Counted from the stretch's first letter, positions 40,836-50,143 are shown. The stretch: 52,617 nucleotides of DNA from Aeromonas lacus (GCF_000764665.1 NZ_JRGM01000141.1:1-52617); one strand, 5' to 3'. Program-made: numbers and translations. The notes: generated by a model from the letters alone, not told the origin.

Positions 40836-41498
40836 TTATGCCTCCACCGTCTGACCCTTGAGACGGGCCAGCTCGCGCTCGATCTCGTCATTGAGCTCCA
40901 GCTCGCGGAACTGGGCTTCCAACGAGGGATTCTGCCCCAGCGTGGCAGCCTCCAACTGGGCTTCCAGCTGATCGACCCGGCCCTGAAAACCGTCAAAGCG
41001 GGCCATCAGCTCATGCATGCGCTGGTTGTCCACCTGAGCACGGGCACGAATGCGGCTGTGGGCGGTCTGCTCGCGCAGGGTCAGCATTTTTTGTTTCTCC
41101 CGCGCCTCGGTCAGCTTGGCAGCCAGCCGTTCGCTGTCGGCGGTGAGCTGGGCCAGCACCTCGGCAACCCGGGCCTTGTCCTGCTCCAGTTGCTCGAGTT
41201 TCCTGGCCTCGGCCAGCTTCTCGGTCAGCGCGGCGCGGGCAAGATCCTCGCGCCCCTTCTGGATGGCAAGCTCGGCCTTGGCCGACCACTCCAGGATCTG
41301 CACCTGCAACGCCTGCTGATGGCGCTCCAGCTGTTTTTGCTCGGCGATGACGCGAGCGGCCTGGGTGCGCATATCGACCTGCACCTGCTCCATCTCCTCG
41401 ATCATCAGGCGCAGCATCTTCTCGGGCTCTTCACTCTTGTCGAGCAGGCTGTGCAGGTTGGCATTGATTACGTCGGTCAGGCGGCTGAACACGCTCAT
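40836..41498 (-). CDS. pspA: Phage shock protein A
   Basis: A 220-residue coiled-coil protein of the PspA/IM30 family, which polymerises on damaged inner membranes and in E. coli inhibits PspF. 'MSVFSRLTDVINANLHSLLDKSEEPEKMLRLMIEEME' is the typical N-terminus with the amphipathic helix. The start at 41498 has AAGGAG 8 nt upstream; the longer frame is ruled out. A sigma-54 promoter lies 46-61 bp upstream. Confidence 0.94.
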   Translation of the reverse strand: MSVFSRLTDVINANLHSLLDKSEEPEKMLRLMIEEMEQVQVDMRTQAARVIAEQKQLERHQQALQVQILEWSAKAELAIQKGREDLARAALTEKLAEARKLEQLEQDKARVAEVLAQLTADSERLAAKLTEAREKQKMLTLREQTAHSRIRARAQVDNQRMHELMARFDGFQGRVDQLEAQLEAATLGQNPSLEAQFRELELNDEIERELARLKGQTVEA

Positions 41499-41543
41499 GG
41501 TCTGGCTCCTTGTGGATGGGATGGCTATCTCTTCCCATTGCAT

Positions 41544-41559
41544 TACAAGAGCCGTGCCA
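41544..41559 (-). promoter_or_regulatory. Sigma-54 promoter of the psp operon
   Basis: On the minus strand TGGCAC-GGCTC-TTGTA matches the sigma-54 consensus TGGCAC-N5-TTGCA with one mismatch, 46-61 bp before the pspA start. Such promoters need the enhancer protein PspF; a pspF gene, usually divergent from pspA, is not next to it. Confidence 0.82.
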
Positions 41560-41663
41560 AGAAAAATTATTGTTTTTTTACAGATGGATAGGGATTTAAA
41601 GAGGAAATTCAAGAAGGGTTTATTGGTGAAAATAGCCAACAATGTGGTGATTTTTACCAACAA

Positions 41664-41688
41664 AAAAGGGAGCCCGTGGCTCCCTTTT
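41664..41688 (-). terminator. Terminator after plsC
   Basis: An 11-bp stem AAAAGGGAGCC / GGCTCCCTTTT with loop CGT; on the minus strand TTTTTTG follows. It lies about 20 bp after the plsC stop. Confidence 0.88.
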
Positions 41689-41708
41689 CAATGCAGTTAT
41701 GATGGCGT

Positions 41709-42437
41709 TCAGGCTGCGTGATGGCGACCCAGCTTGCCATCCAGCTCGGCCAGCTTGGCCTCCATCCGGGCGCGGCACACCTCGGATAGCTCGCGAATGC
41801 CGGCGGCACCGTGCTCCTTGCTGCAGACCGGAGCCATCACCTCCAGCAGCACCTCGCCGTTATCCCAGCGGTTGAGATCGATCTGGCCGAAGTAGCTGGA
41901 GCAGACGATAGGCACTACCGGCACTTCAGCCTGCACGGCGGTATGGAAAGCGCCCGCCTTGAACGGCAGCAGACCACGCCCCTGCGAGCGGGTGCCTTCC
42001 GGGAACATCCAGATAGAGGTGCCGCGCGCCTTGATGCGCTCCACCACCTGACCAATGGTGCCGATAGCACGGGAGCGGTTGGAGCGGTCGATCAACACGT
42101 TGCCGGAGAGCCAGAAGATGAGGCCGAAGAAAGGCAGCCACAGCAGGCTCTTCTTGCCGACTGCGACCACGCCGGGCTGCACCGCACCGGTCACGGTGAA
42201 GATGTCGTAGTTGCTCTGGTGGTTGCAGACATAGACCGCAGGCCCGACCGATTTCACCTCGTCGGCCACCGTCACCTTGACCCGGACCCCGATCAGCGGG
42301 CAGACCGCGTGATACATGCGGGCAAAGACATAGACGTTGTTGGGGTGGCGCGGACGAACCAGACAGAGCAGCAGGCCGAACAGGAACCAGAAGATGAGCA
42401 GCAGACCAAGCAGCAGCACACGGGCAATTTTGAGCAT
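41709..42437 (-). CDS. plsC: 1-acyl-sn-glycerol-3-phosphate acyltransferase PlsC
   Basis: A 242-residue inner membrane enzyme that acylates lysophosphatidic acid to phosphatidic acid. The HX4D motif is in 'VCNHQSNYDIF', the acyl-acceptor motif in 'MFPEGTRSQGRGLLPFKAGAF', and 'VPVVPIVCSSY' is the downstream block. An N-terminal hydrophobic segment (about 4-24) anchors it. It reads towards the psp operon. Confidence 0.93.
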   Translation of the reverse strand: MLKIARVLLLGLLLIFWFLFGLLLCLVRPRHPNNVYVFARMYHAVCPLIGVRVKVTVADEVKSVGPAVYVCNHQSNYDIFTVTGAVQPGVVAVGKKSLLWLPFFGLIFWLSGNVLIDRSNRSRAIGTIGQVVERIKARGTSIWMFPEGTRSQGRGLLPFKAGAFHTAVQAEVPVVPIVCSSYFGQIDLNRWDNGEVLLEVMAPVCSKEHGAAGIRELSEVCRARMEAKLAELDGKLGRHHAA

Positions 42438-42623
42438 CGAACACCTCGAATTTTAACTCGGCGCAGTATACTGATCCCCCTTTTAGCGAACAAGCGTTCG
42501 CCAAACAGAACCGACCACACGGCGCCATGCTGTCGCCCGCCTCAGCGCTCATAAAACGGCCGGCAACTTGCCCCACCCGCCATTGGCCGTTAGGATGTGA
42601 CCATCTTGATGAACGGGGCGAGC

Positions 42624-43001
42624 ATGATTCACCAACAACGCGTGGCGAAACGACTCCTGCTGCTGGTCTGCCTGCTGGTGCTCAATTGCGCGGCCCAGCC
42701 GCTGGCCAGGCTGGCACTGCTCGATCATGCCCTCACCTGTCAGGCCCTGCCCGTTCAGAGCATCGATGATGAGCAGAACGACGGCAAGCCTGTCAGCCCG
42801 CAGCCCACCAGCTGCCAGCTCAATGGCAAATGGCTGAGCGCCGCCACCCTGCTCTGCGTCGAACAACTCTTCTTTGCCGTCGCCCTGCTGATTGCCCTGC
42901 TGGCACCGCTCTGGCGCTATACCCCTCCCTTACCACCGCCAAGGGTTATCTCACCACCCGAGCGGCGACTTCACCTCACGCTCTGTGTCTGGCGGGAATG
43001 A
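42624..43001 (+). CDS. scsA: ScsA-like small membrane protein
   Basis: A 125-residue protein with two hydrophobic segments (about 10-28 and 77-96), a cysteine-containing periplasmic stretch ('ALTCQALPVQS..TSCQLNG') and a proline-rich end. Position as the first gene before ScsB-, ScsC- and ScsD-like genes, and the short membrane layout, suggest ScsA of copper-sensitivity suppressor operons; the sequence itself is only weakly recognisable. The chosen ATG at 42624 has GGGGCGAG upstream; GTG at 42597 or ATG at 42609 are alternatives. Confidence 0.6.
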   Translation: MIHQQRVAKRLLLLVCLLVLNCAAQPLARLALLDHALTCQALPVQSIDDEQNDGKPVSPQPTSCQLNGKWLSAATLLCVEQLFFAVALLIALLAPLWRYTPPLPPPRVISPPERRLHLTLCVWRE

Positions 43002-43052
43002 TTCCGGCCTTTTTCCATTCGCCGTTACTCATTTTTTTGCGAGACCAGACAG

Positions 43053-45095
43053 ATGACAAACTTTTTCAAGGCAGCCCTGCTGATGGCCTGCCTGCTGTGG
43101 CAATCCACGGGATTGGCCAGCGATACGGGCTGGCTCACCAGCCCCCAGAACGATCACGCCAAGGTCAGGCTGCAAGCCGACCGCAGCGCCCCTGACCACA
43201 CCCGCATCCTGCTCGACGTAGCCCTCGAGTCCGGCTGGAAGACCTACTGGCACAGCCCGGGCGAAGGGGGCATTGCCCCCCAGATCCTGTGGGATGAACC
43301 GGTTGGTGACTTCCAGTGGCGCTGGCCCGCTCCGCACCACTTCGAGGTGGCTGGGCTCAGCACTCAGGGTTATCAGGGGGAAGTGCGCTTCCCCCTGAGC
43401 CTCAACTATCCCGCCGGGCAATCGCTCAAGGGCACCTTGCGCCTCTCCACCTGCAGCAACGTCTGCATCCTGACCGATTTCCCCTTCACCCTCGCGGTGG
43501 ATGGCGCCACCCCGGCCAACTTCGACTTTGCCTGGGCGAAGGCGATGAGTACCCTGCCCCAGCCGCTAACCGCAGAGACCCGGGTCGAGCTTGGTTATCA
43601 GCACAACCAGCTGCAACTGCGCGCCGAGCGGGCAGAGGGCTGGCAATCGCCTGCCCTCTTTATCGATGCGCTGGAAGGCGCCGAGTTTGGCAAACCGGCG
43701 CTTGAGGTCGAGGGCAACACCCTGATTGCCCGGGTGCCGGTGAGCGACGGCTGGCAGGGGGATGCGCCGGATCTGCGCGGCCAATCCCTCGGCCTGCTGC
43801 TCACCAGTGGCGAACAGGCGTGGCAGGGCAAGGGGACGATCGGCGCGCCGATCGCGCTGCCCAACCAAAGCCATTCGCTGTTCTGGTTGCTGGGGGCGGC
43901 GCTGCTCGGCGGCCTTATCCTCAACCTGATGCCCTGCGTGCTGCCGGTGCTGGCGCTCAAGCTGGGATCTGTGCTGCAACATCAACAGCGTGAACAGGGA
44001 ACGGTGCGCAAGCAGTTCCTTGCCGCCAGCGCCGGGATCATCGCCTCCTTCTGGGTGCTGGCGGCCATGAGCAGTCTGCTGCGCGCCACGCAAGGGGCCG
44101 TCGGCTGGGGCATCCAGTTCCAGAGCGCCGGTTTTATCGGCTTTATGGTGCTTGTCACCCTGCTGTTTTGCGCTAACCTGCTGGGGCTGTTCGAAATCCG
44201 TCTGCCGAGCAACCTCAACACCCGCCTCGCCACCAGCGGCGGCAATGGCCTCGGCGGCCACTTTCTGCAGGGAAGTTTCGCCACTCTGCTGGCGACCCCC
44301 TGCTCGGCCCCCTTCCTCGGCACTGCAGTGGCCTTTGCGCTGGCGGCGCCCCTTGGCCAGCTCTGGCTTATCTTCACAGCTTTGGGGATTGGCATGAGTC
44401 TTCCCTGGCTGCTGGTGGCGGCTCTGCCGCGGCTCGCCCTCTGGCTGCCCAAGCCGGGTCGCTGGATGGGGCGCCTGCGCATCCTGCTCGGCCTGATGAT
44501 GCTGGGCTCCAGCCTCTGGCTGGCGAGCCTGCTTGGCAACCATCTGGGCAACATGCAGGTTTATTGGCTGATGACAGCCATGCTGCTGGCACTGCTGATT
44601 GGCATCGTCTGGCGTTATGGCATGCGCGGCTTCACGCTGGCCCTCTCCCTCTCGACGCTTGTCGGCGCTGCCCTGCTGCTGGGGGGCGCCTTCACAGCGC
44701 AGGGGTCGGGCAACGTCGACCGGGTGGTCTGGCAGCCCCTCTCTGAACGCGCCATCACCGATGCACTTGCCCAGAACAAACGGGTCTTTATCGATGTCAC
44801 CGCCGACTGGTGCGTTACCTGCAAGGCCAACAAATACAACGTGTTGCTGCGCGATGAGGTGCAAACCGCCCTCTCGACCCCCGATGTGGTGGCCCTGCGC
44901 GGCGACTGGAGCAAACCAAGCGACACCATCGCCGCCTTCCTGCGTAAGCGGGGCGCGGCTGCGGTTCCCTTCAACCAGATTTACGGCCCGGAGTTGCCGC
45001 AGGGGGTCACGCTGTCACCCCTGCTCGACAAGGACGATCTGCTGACCACATTGCACAAGGCTGGCCTGCTTCAGGCTGGCACCACCCGATTTTAA
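43053..45095 (+). CDS. scsB: ScsB-type DsbD-family thiol-disulfide reductase
   Basis: A 680-residue membrane protein. A signal peptide and a periplasmic domain (about 22-270, with 'LSTCSNVCILTDFPF') precede an eight-helix DsbD-type transmembrane domain with cysteines in 'NLMPCVLPVLALK' and 'LATPCSAPFLGTAV', and a C-terminal thioredoxin domain with 'TADWCVTCKANKYN'. It passes electrons from cytoplasmic thioredoxin to periplasmic partners, here likely ScsC and ScsD. Domain order and the following genes favour ScsB over general DsbD. Confidence 0.9.
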   Translation: MTNFFKAALLMACLLWQSTGLASDTGWLTSPQNDHAKVRLQADRSAPDHTRILLDVALESGWKTYWHSPGEGGIAPQILWDEPVGDFQWRWPAPHHFEVAGLSTQGYQGEVRFPLSLNYPAGQSLKGTLRLSTCSNVCILTDFPFTLAVDGATPANFDFAWAKAMSTLPQPLTAETRVELGYQHNQLQLRAERAEGWQSPALFIDALEGAEFGKPALEVEGNTLIARVPVSDGWQGDAPDLRGQSLGLLLTSGEQAWQGKGTIGAPIALPNQSHSLFWLLGAALLGGLILNLMPCVLPVLALKLGSVLQHQQREQGTVRKQFLAASAGIIASFWVLAAMSSLLRATQGAVGWGIQFQSAGFIGFMVLVTLLFCANLLGLFEIRLPSNLNTRLATSGGNGLGGHFLQGSFATLLATPCSAPFLGTAVAFALAAPLGQLWLIFTALGIGMSLPWLLVAALPRLALWLPKPGRWMGRLRILLGLMMLGSSLWLASLLGNHLGNMQVYWLMTAMLLALLIGIVWRYGMRGFTLALSLSTLVGAALLLGGAFTAQGSGNVDRVVWQPLSERAITDALAQNKRVFIDVTADWCVTCKANKYNVLLRDEVQTALSTPDVVALRGDWSKPSDTIAAFLRKRGAAAVPFNQIYGPELPQGVTLSPLLDKDDLLTTLHKAGLLQAGTTRF

Positions 45096-45104
45096 GGAGT
45101 AACC

Positions 45105-45848
45105 ATGAAACCGACTCTGAGCGCCCTGACCCTGCTGGCCTCCCTTTCCGCAGCCCTGCTGGCTCCGGCCCTGCACGCCGCCCCCTTCACCCCTGAGCAG
45201 GAGGCCCGCATCAAAGAGCTGATCCGCGAGACCCTGATCGCCAACCCCAAGATCCTCGACGAGGCAGCTGAATCCTGGGAGAAGCAGAACGCGGCGGCCC
45301 AGCAGGCGCAGCTTGGCAACTTCATCAAGGGCAACAAGGATGTACTGTTCAACAGCCCCACCAGCCCGCGCCTCGGCGCCAGAAACCCCAAGCTGACGCT
45401 GGTACTGTTCACCGACTACAACTGCCCCTACTGCAAGCAGTTCGATCCCCAGCTGACCAAGCTGCTCAAGGCCTATCCGGACGATCTGGGGCTGGTGATC
45501 AAGCTGCTGCCGTTCAAGGGGCAGACCTCTGCCAAGGCAGCCCAATACAGCCTGACCCTGTGGCAGCAGGATCCGGCCCGCTTCCTCGCCCTGCATGACA
45601 AGCTGATGAGCAAGCAGGGGATGCTGACCGAGGCGGATATCAACAAGGCGCTGGCCGCCACCGGCAACGTGGCGCTCAAGCCCGCGCCCAAGGCGACCGA
45701 AGAGCTGCGCAACAGCCTGCGCATCGGCACCATTCTGGGGGTGCAGGGCACACCGGCGACCCTGATCGGTAACCAGCTGGTGCCGGGCGCCATCCCCTAT
45801 GAGGAGCTGGAGCAGCTGGTTAAGACAGAACTGGCCAAGCTGGGGTAA
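45105..45848 (+). CDS. scsC: ScsC-type periplasmic thiol oxidoreductase (DsbA family)
   Basis: A 247-residue exported protein (signal ending LHA). An N-terminal helical extension (about 30-80, 'EQEARIKELIRETLIANPKILDEAAESW') resembles the trimerisation stalk of some ScsC proteins. The thioredoxin domain has the CPYC active site in 'DYNCPYCKQFD' and the cis-Pro loop 'VQGTPATLIG'. It probably acts as a disulfide isomerase or reductase kept reduced by ScsB. It starts 9 bp after scsB. Confidence 0.9.
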   Translation: MKPTLSALTLLASLSAALLAPALHAAPFTPEQEARIKELIRETLIANPKILDEAAESWEKQNAAAQQAQLGNFIKGNKDVLFNSPTSPRLGARNPKLTLVLFTDYNCPYCKQFDPQLTKLLKAYPDDLGLVIKLLPFKGQTSAKAAQYSLTLWQQDPARFLALHDKLMSKQGMLTEADINKALAATGNVALKPAPKATEELRNSLRIGTILGVQGTPATLIGNQLVPGAIPYEELEQLVKTELAKLG

Positions 45849-45851
45849 GGG

Positions 45852-46367
45852 ATGACCACCAACCCTCAACCCCGCTGGCGACGCTGGAGCAAGGAGGCAC
45901 TCTGGCTGCTGTTGCTGGCGCTGGTCATCTCGACCCTGCTGGATCTGTGGCGCAGCCCGACCCTGCCAGAGGGGGCGATGAGCGCCCCCGTCACCCTGCA
46001 GGACGGCAGCAGCACGGATCTCGCTACCTTAAGTCAGAACAAGCCGCTGCTGGTCTACTACTGGGCCAGCTGGTGCGGGGTGTGCCGTTTCACTACTCCG
46101 ACCGTGCAGCAGCTCTGGCAAGAGGGTGAAAACGTGCTGACGGTGGCGCTGCGCTCCGGCAATTCGGAGCAGTTAGGCAAGGGGATGAGCAAGAAGGGGC
46201 TCACCTTCCCGACCCACAACGACGAATCGGGAGCGCTGGCCGCCAAGTGGCAGGTGGGAGTCACCCCGACTTTTCTGGTCATCAAGGATGGCAAGCTGGT
46301 GAGCAGCACCACTGGCTGGAGCTCGAAGTGGGGCTTGCAGCTGCGGCTCTGGTGGGCGTCGCTCTAG
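45852..46367 (+). CDS. scsD: ScsD-type membrane-anchored thioredoxin-like protein
   Basis: A 171-residue protein with an N-terminal membrane anchor (about 14-33, 'ALWLLLLALVISTLLDLW') and a periplasmic thioredoxin fold with CGVC in 'YYWASWCGVCRFTTPTV' and a cis-Pro at 'GVTPTFLVI'. It follows scsC by 3 bp and closes the operon. Confidence 0.88.
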   Translation: MTTNPQPRWRRWSKEALWLLLLALVISTLLDLWRSPTLPEGAMSAPVTLQDGSSTDLATLSQNKPLLVYYWASWCGVCRFTTPTVQQLWQEGENVLTVALRSGNSEQLGKGMSKKGLTFPTHNDESGALAAKWQVGVTPTFLVIKDGKLVSSTTGWSSKWGLQLRLWWASL

Positions 46368-46391
46368 CCACGCAACATCGTTGCCTTCAAC

Positions 46392-46420
46392 AGGGCCATC
46401 CCACCGGATGGCCCTTTTTT
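46392..46420 (+). terminator. Terminator after the scs operon
   Basis: A 10-bp stem AGGGCCATCC / GGATGGCCCT with loop CACC then TTTTTT. Confidence 0.88.
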
Positions 46421-46429
46421 ATGCCGATA

Positions 46430-47254
46430 TCAGGCGGGGAGCTGCATCCCGCGCACCTGATCCAGCAAGGCGCTCACCGCCGCCGAGCGCAACGCATCGG
46501 GGGCGTAGCAGAGCCCTACCCGCCGCTTGAAGGAAGAGGCCGCCAGCTCGGCGACGGTACAGCCGGGCGGACAAAGCAAACGGGGCAGCCAAGCGATCCC
46601 CGCCCCGGCGGCCACCATAGTCGCCGCCAATCGCAGCGACCCTGCCCGCCGTGGATAGAGGGGTGCCTGATTTCCAAGGATGGCGATCAGCCGCAGGTGG
46701 GAGTCGTGACGCGGGCAGGTAACCCAGGGCTGGTCCGCCAACGCCACCGGGGCGAGCGCCCCCTTGCCTGCCAGTGGGTGATCCGGCGGCAGCACCAGTA
46801 CGAACTCCTCCTCCAGCAGGGGGATAAAGAGCTCGTCGCCACAGCGCAGGGATTCGCACCCCAGCCGCACATCGCCACAACAGCCCTCCTCCAGGGTCAG
46901 CAGGATCTCCTCGTGGGCAAGTGCCCCGTTGACCAGCGCCCCCACCACGCCATCCCCCAAATCCGCCTCAATTCCCACCGTCACCTCCAGACAGGGAGAG
47001 GTTTCACGAAACTCGCGGGCGAGGGAGTCGGTGTCGGCGATCAGCCGCTTGGCGCGGGGATAGAGCCGGTGCGCCGCTTCGGTCCCCTCCACCCCGCGCG
47101 CCTGCCGCACAAACAGGGTCACCCCCAGCTCATCCTCCAGCGTCTTGATAGTGGTGGAGAGGGTGGGCTGGGTAATGAAGAGGCGGGTGGCCGCCGCCGT
47201 GATGTTGCGCTCCTCGAAGACAGCCACAAACGCACGCAGGGTTCGCACATCCAT
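46430..47254 (-). CDS. LysR-type regulator of the imine-reductase/SDR pair
   Basis: A 274-residue LysR regulator: winged helix 'DVRTLRAFVAVFEERNITAAATRLFITQPTLSTTIKTLEDELG' and an effector domain with 'GDELFIPLLEEEFVLVLPPDHPLA'. It is divergent from the oxidoreductase pair across 130 bp, so it probably controls them. ATG at 47254 has AGGTG upstream; a GTG at 47263 is an alternative. Confidence 0.88.
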   Translation of the reverse strand: MDVRTLRAFVAVFEERNITAAATRLFITQPTLSTTIKTLEDELGVTLFVRQARGVEGTEAAHRLYPRAKRLIADTDSLAREFRETSPCLEVTVGIEADLGDGVVGALVNGALAHEEILLTLEEGCCGDVRLGCESLRCGDELFIPLLEEEFVLVLPPDHPLAGKGALAPVALADQPWVTCPRHDSHLRLIAILGNQAPLYPRRAGSLRLAATMVAAGAGIAWLPRLLCPPGCTVAELAASSFKRRVGLCYAPDALRSAAVSALLDQVRGMQLPA

Positions 47255-47384
47255 AGAATTCACCTATATCAGACAGTCATAAAAGCCATTTTTCACGGCG
47301 ACACTAGGCAAATATAATGGCTTACCTGCCACAAGGCATCCCAATTTTCTATATCAACGACTATCAACACAGTCAGGAGCCATC

Positions 47385-48263
47385 ATGCGCCATCTCTCTG
47401 TCATCGGCCTCGGAGCCATGGGCTCCGCCCTCGCCACCACTCTGATCAAGGCGGGCCATCCGGTCACCGTCTGGAATCGCAGCGCCGCCAAGGCCGCACC
47501 GCTGCAAGCGCTGGGTGCGACACTCGCCCCCTCGGTTGGCGAAGCCATCGCTGCAAGCGATATCACCCTTGTCTGCGTCGATAACTACGCCGTCAGCCAG
47601 CAGTTGCTGGATGAGGCAAGCGATGCGGTGGCGGGCAAGCTGCTGGTGCAGCTCTCCACCGGCAGCCCGCAGGGGGCCAGAGCGCTGGAGAGCTGGAGCC
47701 ACGCCCGCGGCGCCCGCTATCTCGATGGCGCCATCCTCTGCTTCCCGGATCAGATCGGCACTACCGATTCCAGCATCATCTGCTCGGGGGCCAGCGCCGC
47801 CTTTAGCGAGGCCGAACCGCTGCTGCGCCTGCTCGCCCCTACCCTAGACCATGTGGCCGAGGCGGTGGGCGCCGCTGCGGCGCAAGATTGCGCCGTCGCC
47901 GCCTACTTTGCCGGTGGTCTGCTCGGTGCCCTGCACGGTGCGCTGATCTGCGAGGCGGAAGGGCTGCCGGTAGCCAAGGTGTGCGCCCAGTTCAGCGAGC
48001 TGTCGCCGATCTTGGGGGGCGATGTGGCCCACCTTGGCAAGACGCTGGCGAGCGGCGATTTCGATCACCCCTACGCCAGCCTGAAAACCTGGAGCGCCGC
48101 AATCAGCCGCCTCGCCGGTCATGCCACCGACGCCGGGATCGACAGCCGTTTCCCGCGCTTTGCCGCCGATCTGTTTGAGGAAGGTGTGGCACAAGGATTT
48201 GGCCAGCAAGAGGTCTCGGCCCTCATCAAGGTGCTGCGGGCGCGCAATGGAGCGGCGCAATGA
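47385..48263 (+). CDS. Imine-reductase-like NADP-dependent oxidoreductase
   Basis: A 292-residue beta-hydroxyacid dehydrogenase-type protein. The Rossmann loop is 'VIGLGAMGSAL' (6-16) and 'VWNRS' follows strand 2, which suggests NADPH. 'GARYLDGAILCFPDQIG' (109-125) with 'SSIICSG' is the marker of imine reductases and reductive aminases, where hydroxyacid dehydrogenases have a catalytic Lys. Asp168 in 'AAQDCAVAAYF' occupies the position of the catalytic Asp of known members, with Tyr174 near. The natural imine or amine substrate is unknown. GGAG lies before the ATG and the stop overlaps the next gene by 4 nt. Confidence 0.82.
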   Translation: MRHLSVIGLGAMGSALATTLIKAGHPVTVWNRSAAKAAPLQALGATLAPSVGEAIAASDITLVCVDNYAVSQQLLDEASDAVAGKLLVQLSTGSPQGARALESWSHARGARYLDGAILCFPDQIGTTDSSIICSGASAAFSEAEPLLRLLAPTLDHVAEAVGAAAAQDCAVAAYFAGGLLGALHGALICEAEGLPVAKVCAQFSELSPILGGDVAHLGKTLASGDFDHPYASLKTWSAAISRLAGHATDAGIDSRFPRFAADLFEEGVAQGFGQQEVSALIKVLRARNGAAQ

Positions 48264-49012
48264 ACGAGCTGACCAACCAACCCCAAATTGCACTGGTCAC
48301 CGGCGCCGCTGGCGGGATTGGCCGCCAGCTCTGCATCGGGCTGGCCGAGGCGGGCTATCGGGTGATTGCCACCGATCTGGCTCCTCACGCTTTCGACCAT
48401 CCCGAGATCCACTTTCATTCCCTCGACTTGCGCGATGAGCAGGGGATTGAGCGGCTCTTTACCGAGGTTCGCGCACAACATGGCGGCATCCACTTGCTGA
48501 TCAACAACGGCGCCATCAGCAAGTTCCACACCCGCTTCGAGGATCTGAGCGCAGCCCAGTTCGATCAGGTGATGACGGTCAATGTGCGCGGCGCCATGCT
48601 CTGCGCCCGCGCCTTTGTGCAAGCCAACCGCGGTTTGCCCTATGGCCGCATCATCAATATCGCCTCCACCCGCTGGCAGCAGAACGAGCCGGGTTGGGAT
48701 GCCTATGGCGCCTCCAAGGGGGCGCTGGTCGCCCTCACCCAGTCCCTCGCCAACTCGCTGGCCGACTACCCCATCACAGTCAATGCCATCAGTCCGGGCT
48801 GGATCCAGGCGGAGGATTACCACACCCTGACCGAGGCGGATCACCGCCAGCACCCGAGTGGCCGGGTCGGTCGCCCCGACGACATCACCCGCGCCTGCCT
48901 CTTTCTGGCGGATCCTCGCAACGACTTTATCAACGGTGCCAATCTGGTGGTCGATGGCGGGATGAGCAAGAAGATGATCTACCACACCTCCGCCTCCTTC
49001 TGGGAGGAGTAA
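48260..49012 (+). CDS. Short-chain dehydrogenase/reductase
   Basis: A 250-residue classical SDR. Cofactor loop TGAAGGIG (14-21), NNG (82-84), catalytic Ser136 in 'IINIASTRW', Tyr149 and Lys153 in 'YGASKG', and 'NAISPGWI' downstream are all present. 'ATDLA' after the second strand favours NAD(H). The ATGA overlap with the imine-reductase-like gene indicates a two-enzyme pathway acting on the same compound, for example alcohol/ketone then imine/amine conversion; this is inference. Confidence 0.9.
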   Translation: MNELTNQPQIALVTGAAGGIGRQLCIGLAEAGYRVIATDLAPHAFDHPEIHFHSLDLRDEQGIERLFTEVRAQHGGIHLLINNGAISKFHTRFEDLSAAQFDQVMTVNVRGAMLCARAFVQANRGLPYGRIINIASTRWQQNEPGWDAYGASKGALVALTQSLANSLADYPITVNAISPGWIQAEDYHTLTEADHRQHPSGRVGRPDDITRACLFLADPRNDFINGANLVVDGGMSKKMIYHTSASFWEE

Positions 49013-49292
49013 CCCCTGCGGCGGCAGCCTCTCTTCGGCATGCCGCCCACTCCTTTCCTGCCCGTTTTTTCATCGCTTTTGCCCCGCCGCCCTTGCACTG
49101 ACCTGACCGACTGGCAACAATAGGCTCTCAACTGACCCCTCTTCATTTCGCCCGTTAATTGATCGCCCAACTCATCGCGTTGGCGGGCTGTTTCCGTTAA
49201 AATGACGGGTTTTTGCCGTGCCTGGTTTGCCAATCCCCACCATCAGGCACTCGCAGCGTGAATCCTATGATGCCAGTGATGCAGGATCTGCC

Positions 49293-49577
49293 ATGAACAA
49301 CTACTTTCGGGTGCTGGGCGTCAAGTCCAACGCCAGCGAAAACGACATCAAGAAAGCCTATCGTCGGCTGTCGAACCAGTACCACCCCGACAAGCTGCAC
49401 GGGGCCAGTGAAGAAGAGAAAGAGCAGGCAGCCATCAAGCTGCACCAGGTAAAGCAGGCCTATGAAGTGCTGTCCGATCCGAAACAGCGGGCCGCCTTTA
49501 TCAAGGATTTCAACAACGTCATCGTGACCGACCCCGCCTCCGCCATGCAGGAGATGTGGGATCAGTTCTACCCCTGA
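49293..49577 (+). CDS. Minimal J-domain co-chaperone
   Basis: A 94-residue protein that is little more than a J-domain: '[34 protein letters not shown]' with the HPD motif at 31-33, and '[16 protein letters not shown]'. There is no Gly/Phe region or zinc finger, so it is a class C J-protein that should stimulate a DnaK-type Hsp70 for one specific client. ATG at 49293 has AGGA upstream; the frame from 49218 is not supported. The next gene begins 23 bp later, and four genes run together to 51837. Confidence 0.9.
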   Translation: MNNYFRVLGVKSNASENDIKKAYRRLSNQYHPDKLHGASEEEKEQAAIKLHQVKQAYEVLSDPKQRAAFIKDFNNVIVTDPASAMQEMWDQFYP

Positions 49578-49600
49578 AACAGCAGGCAGAAAGAGCAACT

Positions 49601-50143
49601 ATGCAAAAGAGATGGGACCAGGCGCGGCTCAAGTCGCTGCAAAGCGATGCCAGCGAAAACATCGAATCCTACCGGGATCAGGACGACCCCAAGGGGCTGG
49701 AACAGTTCACCGATCAGATGAAGAGCCTGCTGCTGGCCGATATGAGCATGCTGGAGTTTATGCCCGAGTATCTGCCGCTGGCCCTCTATGGCCGGGTGCA
49801 GTTCCCGGCCAAGGCCAAGTCGCAGTGGAACAAGTGGCTCACCAGCGGCGAGCAGCCGAGCTGGGATGAGTTCAAGGTGAGCGTCGGCTTCAACAACGCC
49901 GCCCTGCCGCTGGTCAAGGCGGTGCGGGCCCAGAGCGAAGATCAGCTGATGGAAGCCTGCGCCGTGCTGTTCCTGCTCGACAACCCGCTGCCACGCGGCA
50001 GCCACCGCGGTGGTGACGACTATGAGCTGCGCGACGAAGAAGATGAAGACGGGGAAGATGCCGACGCCGACTACCATGGTGGCAGTGACCGCTATGGTGA
50101 TGACGACGGCGATCAGGATATGTACGACGAAGTCCGTTTCTAA
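49601..50143 (+). CDS. Unknown acidic protein, J-domain operon gene 2
   Basis: A 180-residue soluble protein. The first about 135 residues are helical ('[36 protein letters not shown]', '[31 protein letters not shown]'); the last 45 are strongly acidic, with Asp/Glu and Gly runs and no membrane segment. I do not recognise a family. It sits between the J-domain gene and another acidic protein, so it is a candidate client or adaptor for that chaperone. Confidence 0.75.
   Translation: MQKRWDQARLKSLQSDASENIESYRDQDDPKGLEQFTDQMKSLLLADMSMLEFMPEYLPLALYGRVQFPAKAKSQWNKWLTSGEQPSWDEFKVSVGFNNAALPLVKAVRAQSEDQLMEACAVLFLLDNPLPRGSHRGGDDYELRDEEDEDGEDADADYHGGSDRYGDDDGDQDMYDEVRF

Noticed and set aside
43566..44864. 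Minus-strand open frame of 432 codons
   Set aside because: Antisense to scsB, with composition typical of a shadow frame.
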